Below, in pieces: positions 43,528 to 55,383 of a stretch of DNA of 64,000 nt. The notes beneath the pieces were generated by a model. That model worked only from the letters and a program-made list of their open reading frames with translations, ran no database searches and was not told where the DNA came from. Both the position numbers and the translations under genes were made by a program. Origin of the DNA: Oceanospirillum maris DSM 6286 (GTDB lineage Bacteria > Pseudomonadota > Gammaproteobacteria > Pseudomonadales > Halomonadaceae); NCBI RefSeq assembly GCF_000422865.1, contig NZ_KE383936.1:470456-534455 (forward strand), written 5' to 3'. Position 1 is the first letter of the stretch; every line of letters begins with the position of its first letter.

Positions 43528-43868
43528 CCAACGTAACGAATTTCGGTCGTAGCGGTCTTTCTGACTGGGTGTTGCAGCGTTTTAGCGCGGTTGTTCTCGC
43601 TCTGTATAGCGCTTTTATGGTTGGTTACTTTCTAACAACTTCTGACCTTGATTATGCTCAATGGTCTGCTTTCTTTGATCAAACCTGGGTGCGTATCTTT
43701 ACGTTCCTGAGCATCCTTTCAATTGCTGCCCATGCCTGGATCGGTCTGTGGACAATTTCTACTGACTATATCAAGCCAACGGGGATCCGTTTTGTCTTCC
43801 AGGCAGTATGTAACCTAGCCCTCTTTACCTATGTGGTATGGGGTGTTCAAGTTCTTTGGGGAGCGTAA
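43521..43868 (+). CDS. sdhD: Succinate dehydrogenase hydrophobic membrane anchor subunit
   Basis: A 115-residue anchor, the same length as E. coli SdhD, and aligned from its first residues (MVTNVTNFGRSGLSDWVLQR). Three membrane helices are visible. AAHAWIGLWTISTDYIKP contains the conserved His and the Asp-Tyr pair near the heme and quinone site. A GTG at 43515 is possible, but ATG 43521 gives the family length. It overlaps the sdhC stop, which suggests translational coupling. Confidence 0.94.
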   Translation: MVTNVTNFGRSGLSDWVLQRFSAVVLALYSAFMVGYFLTTSDLDYAQWSAFFDQTWVRIFTFLSILSIAAHAWIGLWTISTDYIKPTGIRFVFQAVCNLALFTYVVWGVQVLWGA

Positions 43869-43871
43869 GGA

Positions 43872-45647
43872 ATGACTGCAAATCTACGTACTTTGAGTTT
43901 TGATGCCATCATCGTTGGTGGTGGTGGTGCCGGTATGCGTGCAGCACTTCAGCTGTCACAGTCTGGCAAAAAAACGGCACTGATCACAAAAGTTTTTCCA
44001 ACGCGTTCTCATACGGTATCTGCTCAGGGTGGTATTACCTGTGCTATCGCAAGTGCGGATCCAAATGATGATTGGCGCTGGCACATGTACGATACGGTTA
44101 AAGGCTCTGATTATATCGGTGACCAAGACGCTATCGAATACATGTGTATGGAAGGCCCAAAAGCGGTATTCGAACTAGAGCATATGGGTTTACCTTTTTC
44201 TCGGTTTGAGAATGGCCGTATCTACCAACGTCCTTTTGGTGGTCAGTCTAAGAACTTTGGTGAAGGTGGTCAGGCTGCGCGTACCTGTGCTGCTGCTGAC
44301 CGTACAGGTCATGCACTGCTACACACTTTGTATCAGGCTAACCTAAAAAATAACACTGTATTCTTAAACGAATGGTATGCAGTGGACTTAGTTCGTAATG
44401 ACTCCGGTGACATCTGTGGTGTTATCGCGCTTTGTATCGAAACAGGCGAAACCGTATTTGTTAAAGCCGCTGCAACGGTTTTGGCTACCGGTGGCGCAGG
44501 TCGCATCTATGCTTCAACCACGAATGCTTTGATCAATACTGGTGACGGTATCGGTATGGCGCTTCGTGCCGGTATTCCTGTACAGGATATCGAAATGTGG
44601 CAGTTCCACCCCACAGGCATTGCCGGTGCAGGTGTACTGGTTACAGAAGGTTGTCGTGGTGAAGGTGGCTATCTGGTCAATAAAGATGGCGAACGCTTCA
44701 TGGAGCGCTATGCGCCTAACGCGAAAGACCTTGCAGGCCGTGACGTTGTGGCTCGTTCTATGGTTATGGAGATCCTTGAAGGCCGCGGTTGTGGCGAAAA
44801 AGGTGATCACGTATTCCTGAAACTGGATCACCTAGGTGAAGATGTTCTTAACAAACGTCTACCGGGTATTTGTGAGCTAGCAAAAACATTTGCTCATACC
44901 GATCCTGTTAAAGAGCTTGTTCCGGTTGTTCCAACCTGTCACTACATGATGGGTGGTGTGCCGACAAATGTTCATGGTCAAGCGCTGACTTTGGATAAAG
45001 AAGGTAACGATCACATCATCAATGGTTTGTACGCGGTTGGTGAAGTAGCCTGCGTATCCGTTCACGGTGCAAACCGCTTGGGTGGCAACTCGCTACTTGA
45101 TTTGGTTGTATTCGGTCGTGCGGCAGGTATTCATATCGAGAAAGCATTAAGCGAAGGTTTAACTGACTCGGATGTGAATGAAGCAGATATCGAACGTGCT
45201 ATGGCGCGTCTGAATCGTTGGAATAACTCATCTGATGGTGAAAGCGTTGCTGATCTGCGCGCTGAGTTACAGCAGACGATGCAGAACTACTTCGGTGTAT
45301 TCCGTACAGAAGAGTTTATGCAGAAGGGCATCCAAGAACTAGCTTCTCTTCGTAAACGTATAGAGAATGCTAAGCTGGACGATAAGTCTCAAACGTTCAA
45401 TACCGCACGTATTGAAGCTCTTGAACTGGATAACTTGCTAGAAGTAGCTGAAGCTACTGCTATTACAGCAGAATTCCGTAAAGAGAGTCGTGGTGCTCAC
45501 GCTCGTGACGATTATCGTGATCGTGATGACGAGAACTGGCTGAAGCATTCAATGTACTTCCCGGCAGACAAACAAGTAGGTAAGCGTGACGTAAACTTTG
45601 CGCCTAAGACTGTACCTACGTTTGAACCTAAAGTACGTACTTACTAA
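43872..45647 (+). CDS. sdhA: Succinate dehydrogenase flavoprotein subunit
   Basis: The 591-residue catalytic subunit that oxidises succinate to fumarate. The FAD dinucleotide motif is [13 protein letters not shown], and the covalent flavin-binding His lies in [13 protein letters not shown]. Active-site blocks are [23 protein letters not shown] and the Arg/His region [25 protein letters not shown] immediately precedes the ATG. The C-terminal [17 protein letters not shown] region is also typical. Confidence 0.97.
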   Translation: MTANLRTLSFDAIIVGGGGAGMRAALQLSQSGKKTALITKVFPTRSHTVSAQGGITCAIASADPNDDWRWHMYDTVKGSDYIGDQDAIEYMCMEGPKAVFELEHMGLPFSRFENGRIYQRPFGGQSKNFGEGGQAARTCAAADRTGHALLHTLYQANLKNNTVFLNEWYAVDLVRNDSGDICGVIALCIETGETVFVKAAATVLATGGAGRIYASTTNALINTGDGIGMALRAGIPVQDIEMWQFHPTGIAGAGVLVTEGCRGEGGYLVNKDGERFMERYAPNAKDLAGRDVVARSMVMEILEGRGCGEKGDHVFLKLDHLGEDVLNKRLPGICELAKTFAHTDPVKELVPVVPTCHYMMGGVPTNVHGQALTLDKEGNDHIINGLYAVGEVACVSVHGANRLGGNSLLDLVVFGRAAGIHIEKALSEGLTDSDVNEADIERAMARLNRWNNSSDGESVADLRAELQQTMQNYFGVFRTEEFMQKGIQELASLRKRIENAKLDDKSQTFNTARIEALELDNLLEVAEATAITAEFRKESRGAHARDDYRDRDDENWLKHSMYFPADKQVGKRDVNFAPKTVPTFEPKVRTY

Positions 45648-45665
45648 TTTACGGGAGTTAGCCTA

Positions 45666-46370
45666 ATGCTGGTTGTTAGTGTATATCGCTATAATCCGGA
45701 AAAAGATTCTGCTCCGTATATGCAGGACTTTAACGTCGATACTAAAGGCGCTGACCTGATGGTATTGGATGTGATGCATCTGGTAAAAGAGCAGGACAAT
45801 ACTTTTGCTTACCGTCGTTCTTGCCGTGAGGGTGTTTGCGGTTCCGACGGTATGAACATGAACGGTAAAAATGGCCTTGCCTGTGTTACCCCTCTGTCAG
45901 AAGTTGTGACAAGTGGTAAGCTAGTCGTTCGTCCTCTACCGGGTCTACCTGTTATTCGCGATCTTGTAGTTGATATGTCTTTGTTCTACAAGCAATATGA
46001 GCGTATCAAACCTTATTTGTTGAATGACACTCCGGCTCCGGCTATTGAGCGTCTGCAAGCACCTGAGGATCGTGATAAGCTTGATGGCCTGTACGAATGT
46101 ATCCTTTGTGCATGCTGTTCAACGGCTTGTCCGTCGTTCTGGTGGAACCCTGATAAATTTGTTGGCCCATCTGGCCTTTTACAAGCTTATCGTTTCCTGA
46201 TCGACAGCCGTGATACACAAACTCGTGAGCGATTAGCAGAACTGGACGATCCGTTCAGCGTTTTCCGCTGCCGAGGTATTATGAACTGCGTTAGCGTATG
46301 TCCAAAAGGCTTGAACCCAACAAAAGCCATTGGTCATATTCGTGATATGTTGTTGCGTGAAGCAACCTAG
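45666..46370 (+). CDS. sdhB: Succinate dehydrogenase iron-sulfur subunit
   Basis: The 234-residue electron-transfer subunit of complex II. Cysteines for the [2Fe-2S] cluster lie in SCREGVCGSDGMNMNGKNGL plus a following Cys, those of the [4Fe-4S] cluster in CILCACCSTACP, and those of the [3Fe-4S] cluster in CRGIMNCVSVCPKGLNP. GGGAGT precedes the ATG. It is followed by a 232-base gap with a hairpin before sucA. Confidence 0.97.
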   Translation: MLVVSVYRYNPEKDSAPYMQDFNVDTKGADLMVLDVMHLVKEQDNTFAYRRSCREGVCGSDGMNMNGKNGLACVTPLSEVVTSGKLVVRPLPGLPVIRDLVVDMSLFYKQYERIKPYLLNDTPAPAIERLQAPEDRDKLDGLYECILCACCSTACPSFWWNPDKFVGPSGLLQAYRFLIDSRDTQTRERLAELDDPFSVFRCRGIMNCVSVCPKGLNPTKAIGHIRDMLLREAT

Positions 46371-46436
46371 TCAAACCGCAGCTCATTAATACAATAATAA
46401 AGCTATTGTGTCTGCCATGAGGTAGACACCTGTGGC

Positions 46437-46470
46437 GCTAAGCCGGTGCTCAAAAGGCACCGGTTTTAGC
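46437..46470 (+). terminator. Hairpin between sdhB and sucA (partial terminator or processing site)
   Basis: CCGGTGC (46443-46449) and GCACCGG (46457-46463) pair around TCAAAAG, and the outer GCTA/TAGC extends the stem. Only four T residues follow the core, so it is probably a leaky terminator or an RNA-processing/stability element between sdh and suc. Confidence 0.6.
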
Positions 46471-46602
46471 AAATGTAAAACGACTTGGGGAATGGGGCTC
46501 GACCCTAATCTACAGAAAGGTAAGGCACACTACCTTTTTTTGACCTAAAACAGACTCAGTGGTCATTGTAGATTTCAAGTTCCTCGTGCAGGGTGACTAA
46601 GA

Positions 46603-49446
46603 ATGCAAGAAGGCATAATGGACTTGATGTGGAGCTCTTCCCACGTCTACGGGGGCAATGTGTCCTACGTTGAAGGGCTTTATGAGCAATATTTGCTTGA
46701 TCCGAATGCAATTCCTGAAGAGTGGAGGAACTACTTCGACAAGCTTCCAAGAACCGAAGGGAATGGTTCTCATGATATCCCCCTTACGCCCATCCGCGAA
46801 CACTTTGATCTGCTTGCTAAGAACAAGCATAAAGCTGCTCCCGCCAGTGCTGGCTCCGTAAGCACTGACCACGAAAAGAAACAAGTTCGTGTTTTACAGC
46901 TAATCAATGCTTATCGTTTTCGTGGCCATCAAAAGGCAAATATTGACCCGCTGAATCTCCTTCAGCGAGAGCCTATTGCAGATATGGAACTGGCGTACCA
47001 TCAGTTATCTGCTGCTGATCTTGATACCGTATTCCAAACCGGTTCACTATTTATCGGTAAAGATGAAGCACCTCTGCGTGACATCATCGAAGCGCTAGAA
47101 AAAACCTATTGCTCCACCACCGGCGCTGAGTTCATGCATATCGTGAACACAGAAGAGAAGCGTTGGTTACAACAGCGTTTTGAAAGCGTGCGTTCTGCTC
47201 CTGCATTCGGAGTTGAAGCGAAAAAGCATATCCATGAGCGGTTAACCGCTGCGGAAGGAATGGAGAGCTACCTTGCCTCTCGCTACCCAGGTACCAAGCG
47301 TTTTGGTCTGGAAGGCGGTGAATCCTTTATCCCTATGGTTGATGAACTGATTCAGCGTTCCGGTTCTTTTGGGGTTAAAGAAGTTGTTATCGGCATGGCT
47401 CACCGAGGTCGATTAAACCTTCTGATTAATATTTTGGGTAAAAACCCGGCAGAACTGTTTGAAGAGTTTGAAGGCAAAAAACTCATGCATGATGGTTCTG
47501 GTGATGTGAAATACCACCAAGGTTTCTCATCTAACGTTATGACTCCTGGCGGCGAAGTTCACTTAGCCTTAGCATTTAACCCTTCCCACTTAGAAATTGT
47601 ATCCCCTGTGGTTGAAGGCTCTGTACGTGCTCGCCAAGATCGTCGTAAAGATGACTCTGGCAATTCCGTTATGCCAATGGTTGTTCATGGTGATTCGGCA
47701 TTTGCGGGTCAAGGCGTTGTGATGGAGACATTCCAGATGTCTCAAACTCGCGCTTATAAAACCGGCGGCACGATCCACCTTGTGATCAATAACCAAGTTG
47801 GTTTTACTACTAGTAAGCCGGAAGATACTCGTTCTACTGAATACTGTACTGATATTGCTAAAATGGTACAGGCTCCGATTATTCACGTTAATGGTGATGA
47901 TCCTGAAGCGGTTATTCATGCGGCTCAAGTTGCTGCAGATTATCGCCAACAGTTTAAACGTGACGTGGTTATTGATCTGGTTTGTTATCGCCGTCGTGGT
48001 CACAACGAAGCCGATGAGCCATCCGGTACTCAGCCTTTGATGTATCAGAAGATTACTGCGCAACCAACAACACGCACGATTTACGCGAAAAAGTTGATTG
48101 CAGAAGGTATTCTGACTGAAGCTGAAGACAAAGATTTAATGGAAGAGTACCGCTCAGCTTTAGTTGACGGTCGTCACGTTGCTAAGAGTTTAGTTAAAGA
48201 GCCTAACAAAGAGCTATTTGTTGATTGGACTCCTTACCTAGGTCATGAGTGGACTTCTGAAGCAGATACTACGGTCGAATTAACACACCTGCAATCTTTG
48301 GCCAGCAAGCTGGGTGATATTCCAGACGGCATTAAGATTCAGCGACAGGTTAACAAGATTTACGAAGACCGTCGTAAAATGGCTGCAGGCGCGATGCCTG
48401 TAAACTGGGGTTTTGCAGAAGTATTGGCTTATGCCACTATTCTGGATCAAGATCATCCTGTGCGTATCACAGGGCAAGATGTTGGTCGTGGTACTTTCTC
48501 TCACCGCCATGCTGTGATCCACAGTCAGACAGACGGAGCGGTTTATGTGCCGCTTCAGAACTTGTCTGAGACACAGCCAACCATGACCATTCGTGATTCT
48601 TATCTGTCAGAAGAAGCTGTTCTAGCGTTTGAGTATGGTTACGCCACAACAAAACCCGATGCTCTCGTTATTTGGGAAGCACAGTTTGGTGATTTCGCTA
48701 ACGGTGCACAGGTTGTTATTGATCAGTTTATCACCAGTGGTGAGCATAAATGGGGACGTCTGTGTGGTTTGACGATGTTGCTACCACACGGCTACGAGGG
48801 CCAAGGCCCTGAACACTCCTCTGCGCGTCTTGAGCGTTATTTGCAGTCTTGTGCTGAGCAAAATATTCAAGTGGTTGTTCCAACGACCCCTGCTCAGGTG
48901 TATCACATGTTACGCCGCCAAGTCATTCGTCCGCTGCGTAAGCCCTTGATTGTGATGACACCTAAGAGTTTGCTGCGCCACAAAGATGCAACATCTTCTT
49001 TGGAAGAGTTAGCTAATGGTAGCTTCCAGACCATTATTAACGAAGTTGATAGCAGCATCGATAAGAGTCAGGTGAAACGTCTGATTCTGACCAGTGGTAA
49101 GGTTTACTACGATCTGGCGAATTATCGCCGTGAAAATGAGCGTAGTGACACAGCGATTATTCGTATTGAGCAGTTGTATCCATTCCCACAGGAAGCCTTG
49201 GCTGAGATTGCTGCGGAGTATCCTGCTTTGGAAACGGTTGTTTGGTGTCAGGATGAGCCAATGAACCAAGGCGCTTGGTACAGCAGTCAGCATCATATGC
49301 GTGGTGTATTTAATAACTACCGTAAAGGCTTTGGCTATGAGCTGCAATTTGCAGGTCGTGCGGCTTCTGCGGCACCTGCTTGTGGTTATACCTCGGTACA
49401 CGCTGAACAGCAGAATCAGCTTGTCTCTGATGCTTTTAACGCTTAA
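46603..49446 (+). CDS. sucA: 2-oxoglutarate dehydrogenase E1 component
   Basis: A 947-residue thiamin-diphosphate-dependent E1 that decarboxylates 2-oxoglutarate. The N-terminus (MQEGIMDLMWSSSHVYGGN) matches Pseudomonas-type SucA and fixes the start; a second ATG lies at 46618. Core blocks are EVVIGMAHRGRLNLLINILG, the ThDP/Mg region around HGDSAFAGQG and VINNQVGFTTS, CYRRRGHNEADEPS, and LLPHGYEGQGPEHSSARLER. All active-site histidines appear conserved. Confidence 0.97.
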   Translation: MQEGIMDLMWSSSHVYGGNVSYVEGLYEQYLLDPNAIPEEWRNYFDKLPRTEGNGSHDIPLTPIREHFDLLAKNKHKAAPASAGSVSTDHEKKQVRVLQLINAYRFRGHQKANIDPLNLLQREPIADMELAYHQLSAADLDTVFQTGSLFIGKDEAPLRDIIEALEKTYCSTTGAEFMHIVNTEEKRWLQQRFESVRSAPAFGVEAKKHIHERLTAAEGMESYLASRYPGTKRFGLEGGESFIPMVDELIQRSGSFGVKEVVIGMAHRGRLNLLINILGKNPAELFEEFEGKKLMHDGSGDVKYHQGFSSNVMTPGGEVHLALAFNPSHLEIVSPVVEGSVRARQDRRKDDSGNSVMPMVVHGDSAFAGQGVVMETFQMSQTRAYKTGGTIHLVINNQVGFTTSKPEDTRSTEYCTDIAKMVQAPIIHVNGDDPEAVIHAAQVAADYRQQFKRDVVIDLVCYRRRGHNEADEPSGTQPLMYQKITAQPTTRTIYAKKLIAEGILTEAEDKDLMEEYRSALVDGRHVAKSLVKEPNKELFVDWTPYLGHEWTSEADTTVELTHLQSLASKLGDIPDGIKIQRQVNKIYEDRRKMAAGAMPVNWGFAEVLAYATILDQDHPVRITGQDVGRGTFSHRHAVIHSQTDGAVYVPLQNLSETQPTMTIRDSYLSEEAVLAFEYGYATTKPDALVIWEAQFGDFANGAQVVIDQFITSGEHKWGRLCGLTMLLPHGYEGQGPEHSSARLERYLQSCAEQNIQVVVPTTPAQVYHMLRRQVIRPLRKPLIVMTPKSLLRHKDATSSLEELANGSFQTIINEVDSSIDKSQVKRLILTSGKVYYDLANYRRENERSDTAIIRIEQLYPFPQEALAEIAAEYPALETVVWCQDEPMNQGAWYSSQHHMRGVFNNYRKGFGYELQFAGRAASAAPACGYTSVHAEQQNQLVSDAFNA

Positions 49447-49533
49447 TTGATCAATGAAGTGCCTCTTCTCAAGTGAAGGGGCGCTAACTGTTTTTGTTTG
49501 TGCAAACACAGAACAATCCAGAAAGGACCGAAC

Positions 49534-50745
49534 ATGGCTACTGAAATTAAAGCTCCCGTCTTCCCTGAGTCTGTTGCAGACGGCACGATTATCAACTGGA
49601 ATAAACAACCCGGTGAAGCCGTTGAGCGTGACGAACTATTGGTTGAAATTGAAACCGATAAAGTTGTTCTTGAAGTTGTTGCTCCTGCCGCTGGTGCATT
49701 GAAAGAGATTGTCAAAGACGTTGATTCAACCGTACTAAGTGACGAGCTGATTGCGATCTTTGAAGAAGGTGCCGTTGGTACGGCTACAGCTCCAGCCGCT
49801 GCTGATGAAGCATCTGCTCCAGCGGCTGCTGAAGAAGAAACGGTACAAGTTGGTGACAAGATTCTTAGCCCTGCTGCACGCAAAATGGCTCAAGAAAACA
49901 ATCTTGATGTTGCCAAGCTAAGCGGTACAGGTAAAGGTGGCCGCGTTACGAAAGAAGACGTACAGAAAGCAGTACAGTCTGGTGTAGCTAAAGCAGCTCC
50001 TGCGTCAGTACCGGCTGTTGCAGTTAGTGTTGCACCGGGTGAGCGTGTAGAAAAACGCGTGCCTATGAGTCGTATGCGTCAAACGATTGCTAAGCGTTTA
50101 GTCGAAGCTCAGCAGACAGCCGCCATGTTGACCACTTATAATGAAGTGGACATGAAGCCTGTTATGGAACTGCGTAAAAAATACAAAGATATGTTCGAGA
50201 AAAAGCACAATGGTACACGCCTAGGCTTTATGTCGTTCTTTGTTAAAGCAGCTTCTGAAGCGCTTAAACGCTTCCCGGATGTTAATGCTTCCATTGACGG
50301 TACTGATATCGTTTACCACGGCTACTATGATATTGGTGTTGCGGTTTCTACCGAACGTGGTTTGGTTGTGCCTATCTTACGTGATACTGACACCATGAGC
50401 CTTGCCGATGTAGAATCAGGTATTGGTGAGTATGCTAAGCGTGGCCGTGATGGCAAGCTAGGTATTGCGGATATGACCGGCGGTACGTTCACCATTACTA
50501 ATGGTGGCGTATTCGGTTCTTTGATGTCTACTCCGATTCTTAATGCGCCTCAGACGGCTATTCTAGGTATGCATAAGATTCAAGAACGACCTATGGCTGT
50601 TAACGGACAGGTAGAGATTCGTCCTATGATGTATCTTGCCTTGTCTTATGACCACCGTATGATAGATGGTAAAGATGCTGTACAGTTCCTTGTTACAATC
50701 AAAGAACTTCTTGAAGATCCAGCGCGTATCCTGCTGGAAGTTTAA
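49534..50745 (+). CDS. sucB: Dihydrolipoyllysine succinyltransferase (E2 of 2-oxoglutarate dehydrogenase)
   Basis: A 403-residue E2. One lipoyl domain (about 2-77) carries the lipoylated Lys in [11 protein letters not shown]. An Ala/Pro/Glu-rich linker follows, then the peripheral subunit-binding domain ([20 protein letters not shown]) and the catalytic domain with the terminal active-site motif [21 protein letters not shown] supports ATG 49534; the frame extends upstream to 49498, but that would add residues ahead of the lipoyl domain. It lies 87 bases after sucA. Confidence 0.97.
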   Translation: MATEIKAPVFPESVADGTIINWNKQPGEAVERDELLVEIETDKVVLEVVAPAAGALKEIVKDVDSTVLSDELIAIFEEGAVGTATAPAAADEASAPAAAEEETVQVGDKILSPAARKMAQENNLDVAKLSGTGKGGRVTKEDVQKAVQSGVAKAAPASVPAVAVSVAPGERVEKRVPMSRMRQTIAKRLVEAQQTAAMLTTYNEVDMKPVMELRKKYKDMFEKKHNGTRLGFMSFFVKAASEALKRFPDVNASIDGTDIVYHGYYDIGVAVSTERGLVVPILRDTDTMSLADVESGIGEYAKRGRDGKLGIADMTGGTFTITNGGVFGSLMSTPILNAPQTAILGMHKIQERPMAVNGQVEIRPMMYLALSYDHRMIDGKDAVQFLVTIKELLEDPARILLEV

Positions 50746-50766
50746 ATACAGTTTGATCACTCATGA

Positions 50767-52227
<1,461 letters not shown>

Positions 52228-52294
52228 GATTGTTAAATACGTAAGACCGTTAAAACGTAAGAAATAACAAAAATTACGGGCAACCGTAGCAGGG

Positions 52295-52320
52295 GGCGAC
52301 ACCTACCCCAAGGTGTCGCC
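52295..52320 (+). other. Perfect 10-bp hairpin between lpd and sucC
   Basis: GGCGACACCT (52295-52304) and AGGTGTCGCC (52311-52320) pair perfectly around ACCCCA. There is no T-run, so it is unlikely to be a full terminator. It lies 35 bases before sucC and may stabilise or separate the lpd and sucCD transcript segments, or bind a protein. Confidence 0.7.
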
Positions 52321-52355
52321 AATAGTGTTAGTGCACAAAAAAATGGCTTAGCAGT

Positions 52356-53519
52356 ATGAATCTTCATGAATATCAAGGCAAAGAGCTTTTTGCCGCATAC
52401 GGACTGCCTGTCTCCAAAGGTTTTGCTGTAGACACCCCAGAAGAAGCCGCGCAAGCGTGTGAGAAAATTGGTGGTGACAAGTGGGTAGTTAAAGCACAGG
52501 TTCACGCCGGTGGCCGTGGTAAAGCTGGCGGTGTGAAGCTTATTGACACTCCGGCACAAGCCGCTGAGTTTACTCAGAATTGGTTAGGTAAAAACCTAGT
52601 TACATACCAAACGGATGAAAATGGTCAGCCTGTTTCTAAAATTTTGGTAGAAACCTGCACCGACATCGCTGACGAGCTATATCTGGGCGCGGTTGTTGAC
52701 CGTGCAAGCCGTCGCATCGTTTTCATGGCATCCACCGAAGGTGGTGTTGAGATCGAGAAAGTTGCTGAAGAAACTCCTGAGAAGATTCTTAAAGCAGTTA
52801 TCGATCCTCTAGTTGGTGCTCAGCCTTATCAAGGTCGTGAATTAGGCTTCAAACTGGGTCTGAACAAGACTCAAGTTGGCCAGTTCACCAAGATCTTCAT
52901 GGGTCTGGCGAAACTGTTTGTTGAAAAAGATCTAGCGTTGATCGAAATCAACCCTCTAGTGATCAAAGAAGACGGTGATCTACACTGTCTAGATGCGAAG
53001 CTAGGTGTTGATGGTAACTCTGTTTACCGTCACAAAGATCTACAGGCGATGAATGATCCTTCACAAGAAGATGCTCGTGAAGCTGAAGCGGCTGAATGGG
53101 ATCTTAACTACGTAGCACTGGATGGCAACATCGGCTGCATGGTTAACGGTGCGGGCCTAGCGATGGGTACGATGGATATCGTTGCTCTGCACGGTGGCTT
53201 CCCTGCTAACTTCCTTGACGTAGGTGGCGGTGCGACTAAAGAGCGTGTTGCTCATGCATTCAAACTGATCCTGTCTGATGACAAAGTGAAAGCAGTTCTG
53301 GTGAACATTTTTGGCGGTATTGTACGTTGCGATATGATTGCTGAAGGTATCATCGGTGCGGTGAAAGAAGTGGGCGTTAACGTACCTGTTATTGTTCGTC
53401 TTGAAGGTACAAATGCCGACCTAGGTAAGAAGGTTCTTAGCGAATCTGGCCTAGATATCATCGCAGCTGAAAGCTTAACTGACGCTGCTGAACAAGCGGT
53501 TAAAGCGGCGGGGAACTAA
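52356..53519 (+). CDS. sucC: Succinyl-CoA synthetase beta subunit
   Basis: The 387-residue ATP-grasp subunit of the enzyme that makes ATP or GTP from succinyl-CoA. The N-terminus [19 protein letters not shown] and [19 protein letters not shown] are diagnostic, as are [20 protein letters not shown] and the C-terminal [16 protein letters not shown]. The ribosome binding site is weak, which could mean dependence on the hairpin upstream. The stop is 4 bases before sucD. Confidence 0.97.
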   Translation: MNLHEYQGKELFAAYGLPVSKGFAVDTPEEAAQACEKIGGDKWVVKAQVHAGGRGKAGGVKLIDTPAQAAEFTQNWLGKNLVTYQTDENGQPVSKILVETCTDIADELYLGAVVDRASRRIVFMASTEGGVEIEKVAEETPEKILKAVIDPLVGAQPYQGRELGFKLGLNKTQVGQFTKIFMGLAKLFVEKDLALIEINPLVIKEDGDLHCLDAKLGVDGNSVYRHKDLQAMNDPSQEDAREAEAAEWDLNYVALDGNIGCMVNGAGLAMGTMDIVALHGGFPANFLDVGGGATKERVAHAFKLILSDDKVKAVLVNIFGGIVRCDMIAEGIIGAVKEVGVNVPVIVRLEGTNADLGKKVLSESGLDIIAAESLTDAAEQAVKAAGN

Positions 53520-53523
53520 TACA

Positions 53524-54399
53524 ATGTCTATCTTAATTAACAAAGACACTAAAGTAATCTGCCAAGGCTTCACTGGCGGTCAGGGCACTTTCCACTCTGA
53601 GCAAGCGATTGAATACGGCACACAACTGGTTGGCGGTGTAACACCAGGTAAAGGTGGTACAACTCACCTTGATCGTCCTGTGTTTAACACGGTTGCTGAA
53701 GCGGTTGAAGCAACAGGTGCTGATGCATCTGTTATCTACGTTCCAGCCCCTTTCTGTAAGGATTCTATCCTTGAAGCGGCTAACGCAGGTATTAAGCTGA
53801 TCGTTTGTATCACTGAGCACATTCCTGTTCTTGATATGCTGGATTGTAAAGTTAAGTGCGACGAGCTGGGTGTTCAGCTGGTTGGCCCTAACTGCCCAGG
53901 TGTTATCACGCCAGGGGAATGTAAAATCGGTATTATGCCGGGTCACATTCACCTGCCAGGTAAAGTAGGTATTGTATCGCGTTCAGGTACTCTAACTTAT
54001 GAAGCGGTTAAGCAAACGACTGATGCAGGCTTCGGTCAGTCTACTTGCGTTGGTATCGGTGGTGATCCGATCCCTGGTTCTAACTTCATCGATATTCTTG
54101 AGTTATTCGAGAAAGATCCACAGACTGAAGCGATCGTTATGATTGGCGAAATCGGTGGTACTGCTGAAGAAGAAGCGGCTGCTTATATCAAAGCTAACGT
54201 GACTAAACCTGTTGTGTCTTACATTGCTGGTGTTACTGCACCTAAAGGTAAGCGTATGGGTCACGCTGGTGCGATCATCTCTGGTGGTAAAGGTACTGCA
54301 GATGATAAATTTGCGGCTCTAGAAGATGCAGGCGTTAAAACCGTTCGTTCTCTAGCAGGCATTGCAGATGGTCTTCGCGAAGTAACGGGTTGGAAATAA
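53524..54399 (+). CDS. sucD: Succinyl-CoA synthetase alpha subunit
   Basis: The 291-residue CoA-binding subunit. It contains the CoA-binding N-terminal fold ([20 protein letters not shown]), [20 protein letters not shown], and the phospho-histidine loop [17 protein letters not shown] near residue 245. Start and length match the family. It is the last gene of the TCA cluster, and two hairpins follow, the second with a T-run. Confidence 0.97.
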   Translation: MSILINKDTKVICQGFTGGQGTFHSEQAIEYGTQLVGGVTPGKGGTTHLDRPVFNTVAEAVEATGADASVIYVPAPFCKDSILEAANAGIKLIVCITEHIPVLDMLDCKVKCDELGVQLVGPNCPGVITPGECKIGIMPGHIHLPGKVGIVSRSGTLTYEAVKQTTDAGFGQSTCVGIGGDPIPGSNFIDILELFEKDPQTEAIVMIGEIGGTAEEEAAAYIKANVTKPVVSYIAGVTAPKGKRMGHAGAIISGGKGTADDKFAALEDAGVKTVRSLAGIADGLREVTGWK

Positions 54400-54422
54400 T
54401 TCAACCGTTCTCGTAAGACTGA

Positions 54423-54439
54423 GTGTACGCTAAGTACAC
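54423..54439 (+). other. Small hairpin before the sucD terminator
   Basis: GTGTAC (54423-54428) and GTACAC (54434-54439) pair around GCTAA, just ahead of the main terminator. It may act with it as a double 3' structure. Confidence 0.5.
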
Positions 54440-54440
54440 C

Positions 54441-54468
54441 AAAAGGCGGCCCTAGGGTCGCCTTTTTT
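54441..54468 (+). terminator. Terminator of the sdh-suc cluster
   Basis: AAAAGGCGGCCC and GGGTCGCCTTTT pair (one mismatch region) around a TA loop, followed by further T residues. The A-tract before and T-tract after make it usable from both directions, including for the convergent lipoprotein gene. Confidence 0.88.
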
Positions 54469-54504
54469 ATGGCAATTTTATATCAGCTTTAATGATAGGT
54501 ATTG

Positions 54505-55062
54505 TTACAGGTACTGTGCTTTAAATTTGGCAATCAAAGCATCTGGGCGTTTTTTCTTGTTACTACCGTTTAAGACATAAACAACGGTTTCACCGTTAGG
54601 GCCTTCACCAATCTGAGTGAAACGATAAGGTGCTTCCCCTGTCGTACGTACGTCATTCATATCCTCTAGCGTTGAGAACACATAGATACGGCCTTCAACA
54701 CGCATTTCTCCATAAAATGCTTCCGGCATAAGCTCACCGTCATACATCTCTACGCTTGGTACGCCAGACAGCTTGCTTTTGTCTTTACTGGTTAAGCCAA
54801 ACACCAAGGTTTCGCCATGGGGGCCAGAGGCGATACGCTTAAATGCGTAAGGTGTTTCACCATGTTCTAGAAAGTGGGCATAGGTTGATTGATCATAGAA
54901 GAAATAAATACGGCCATCATCATGATGAACTTCATATAAAGCCTTAGTTTGTTGCATCTGTTCTTGCACGCTTTTTTGAGCGGTATCCATCTGCGCGCAA
55001 GCGGTCATTCCTGCTACGGCGCCTGTGATTAATAGTGCTTTTGCCAGTGCCTTAATTTTCAT
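54505..55062 (-). CDS. Lipoprotein with two copies of a 41-residue module, function unknown
   Basis: A 185-residue envelope protein. A signal peptide (MKIKALAKALLITGAVAG) ends at MTAC, with Cys22 as the probable lipidation site; the -3 residue is Met rather than the usual Leu. Two similar modules follow, at about residues 50-90 and 124-164. Both open with GRIY and share GE-PY-F-I-GP-GET-V-L spacing; I count 18 identities in 41 aligned positions without gaps. A basic helix ends the protein. I do not recognise the family. It is convergent with sucD across the terminator. Confidence 0.8.
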   Translation of the reverse strand: MKIKALAKALLITGAVAGMTACAQMDTAQKSVQEQMQQTKALYEVHHDDGRIYFFYDQSTYAHFLEHGETPYAFKRIASGPHGETLVFGLTSKDKSKLSGVPSVEMYDGELMPEAFYGEMRVEGRIYVFSTLEDMNDVRTTGEAPYRFTQIGEGPNGETVVYVLNGSNKKKRPDALIAKFKAQYL

Positions 55063-55383
55063 ATCTACTTCCTTAACGTCGAGGAGATGGTTGTGATTGA
55101 ATTCGTTATTTTTAGTCGAAATGAGATGGCCGTAATAAAGTGGCTGTTGTTAGAGCCATCTATTTAGAACAGCATGTAGAACTACATAGTTATAAGCAGG
55201 CTATAAAAAAAATATTGCAGGAAGGTTACGGTTTTATGGCTTAACCATTACTAAATCTATGGGGATAAAACTGTTGTCGTTTTGGGACTGTGGTAGAATC
55301 GCCAACTTTCGATTTTACGTGTGCAGTGCGCGTTTTCTTCACAGGGTGGATCTGGCCTGCAACCAGACACTGAAGAGGTTGAT
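55063..55383. other. Divergent spacer between the lipoprotein gene and trhP
   Basis: This 321-base region is expected to hold both promoters. The trhP frame extends back to 55321 with no stop, but that extension has no family support. I see no hairpin with a T-run and no RNA gene. Confidence 0.45.
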
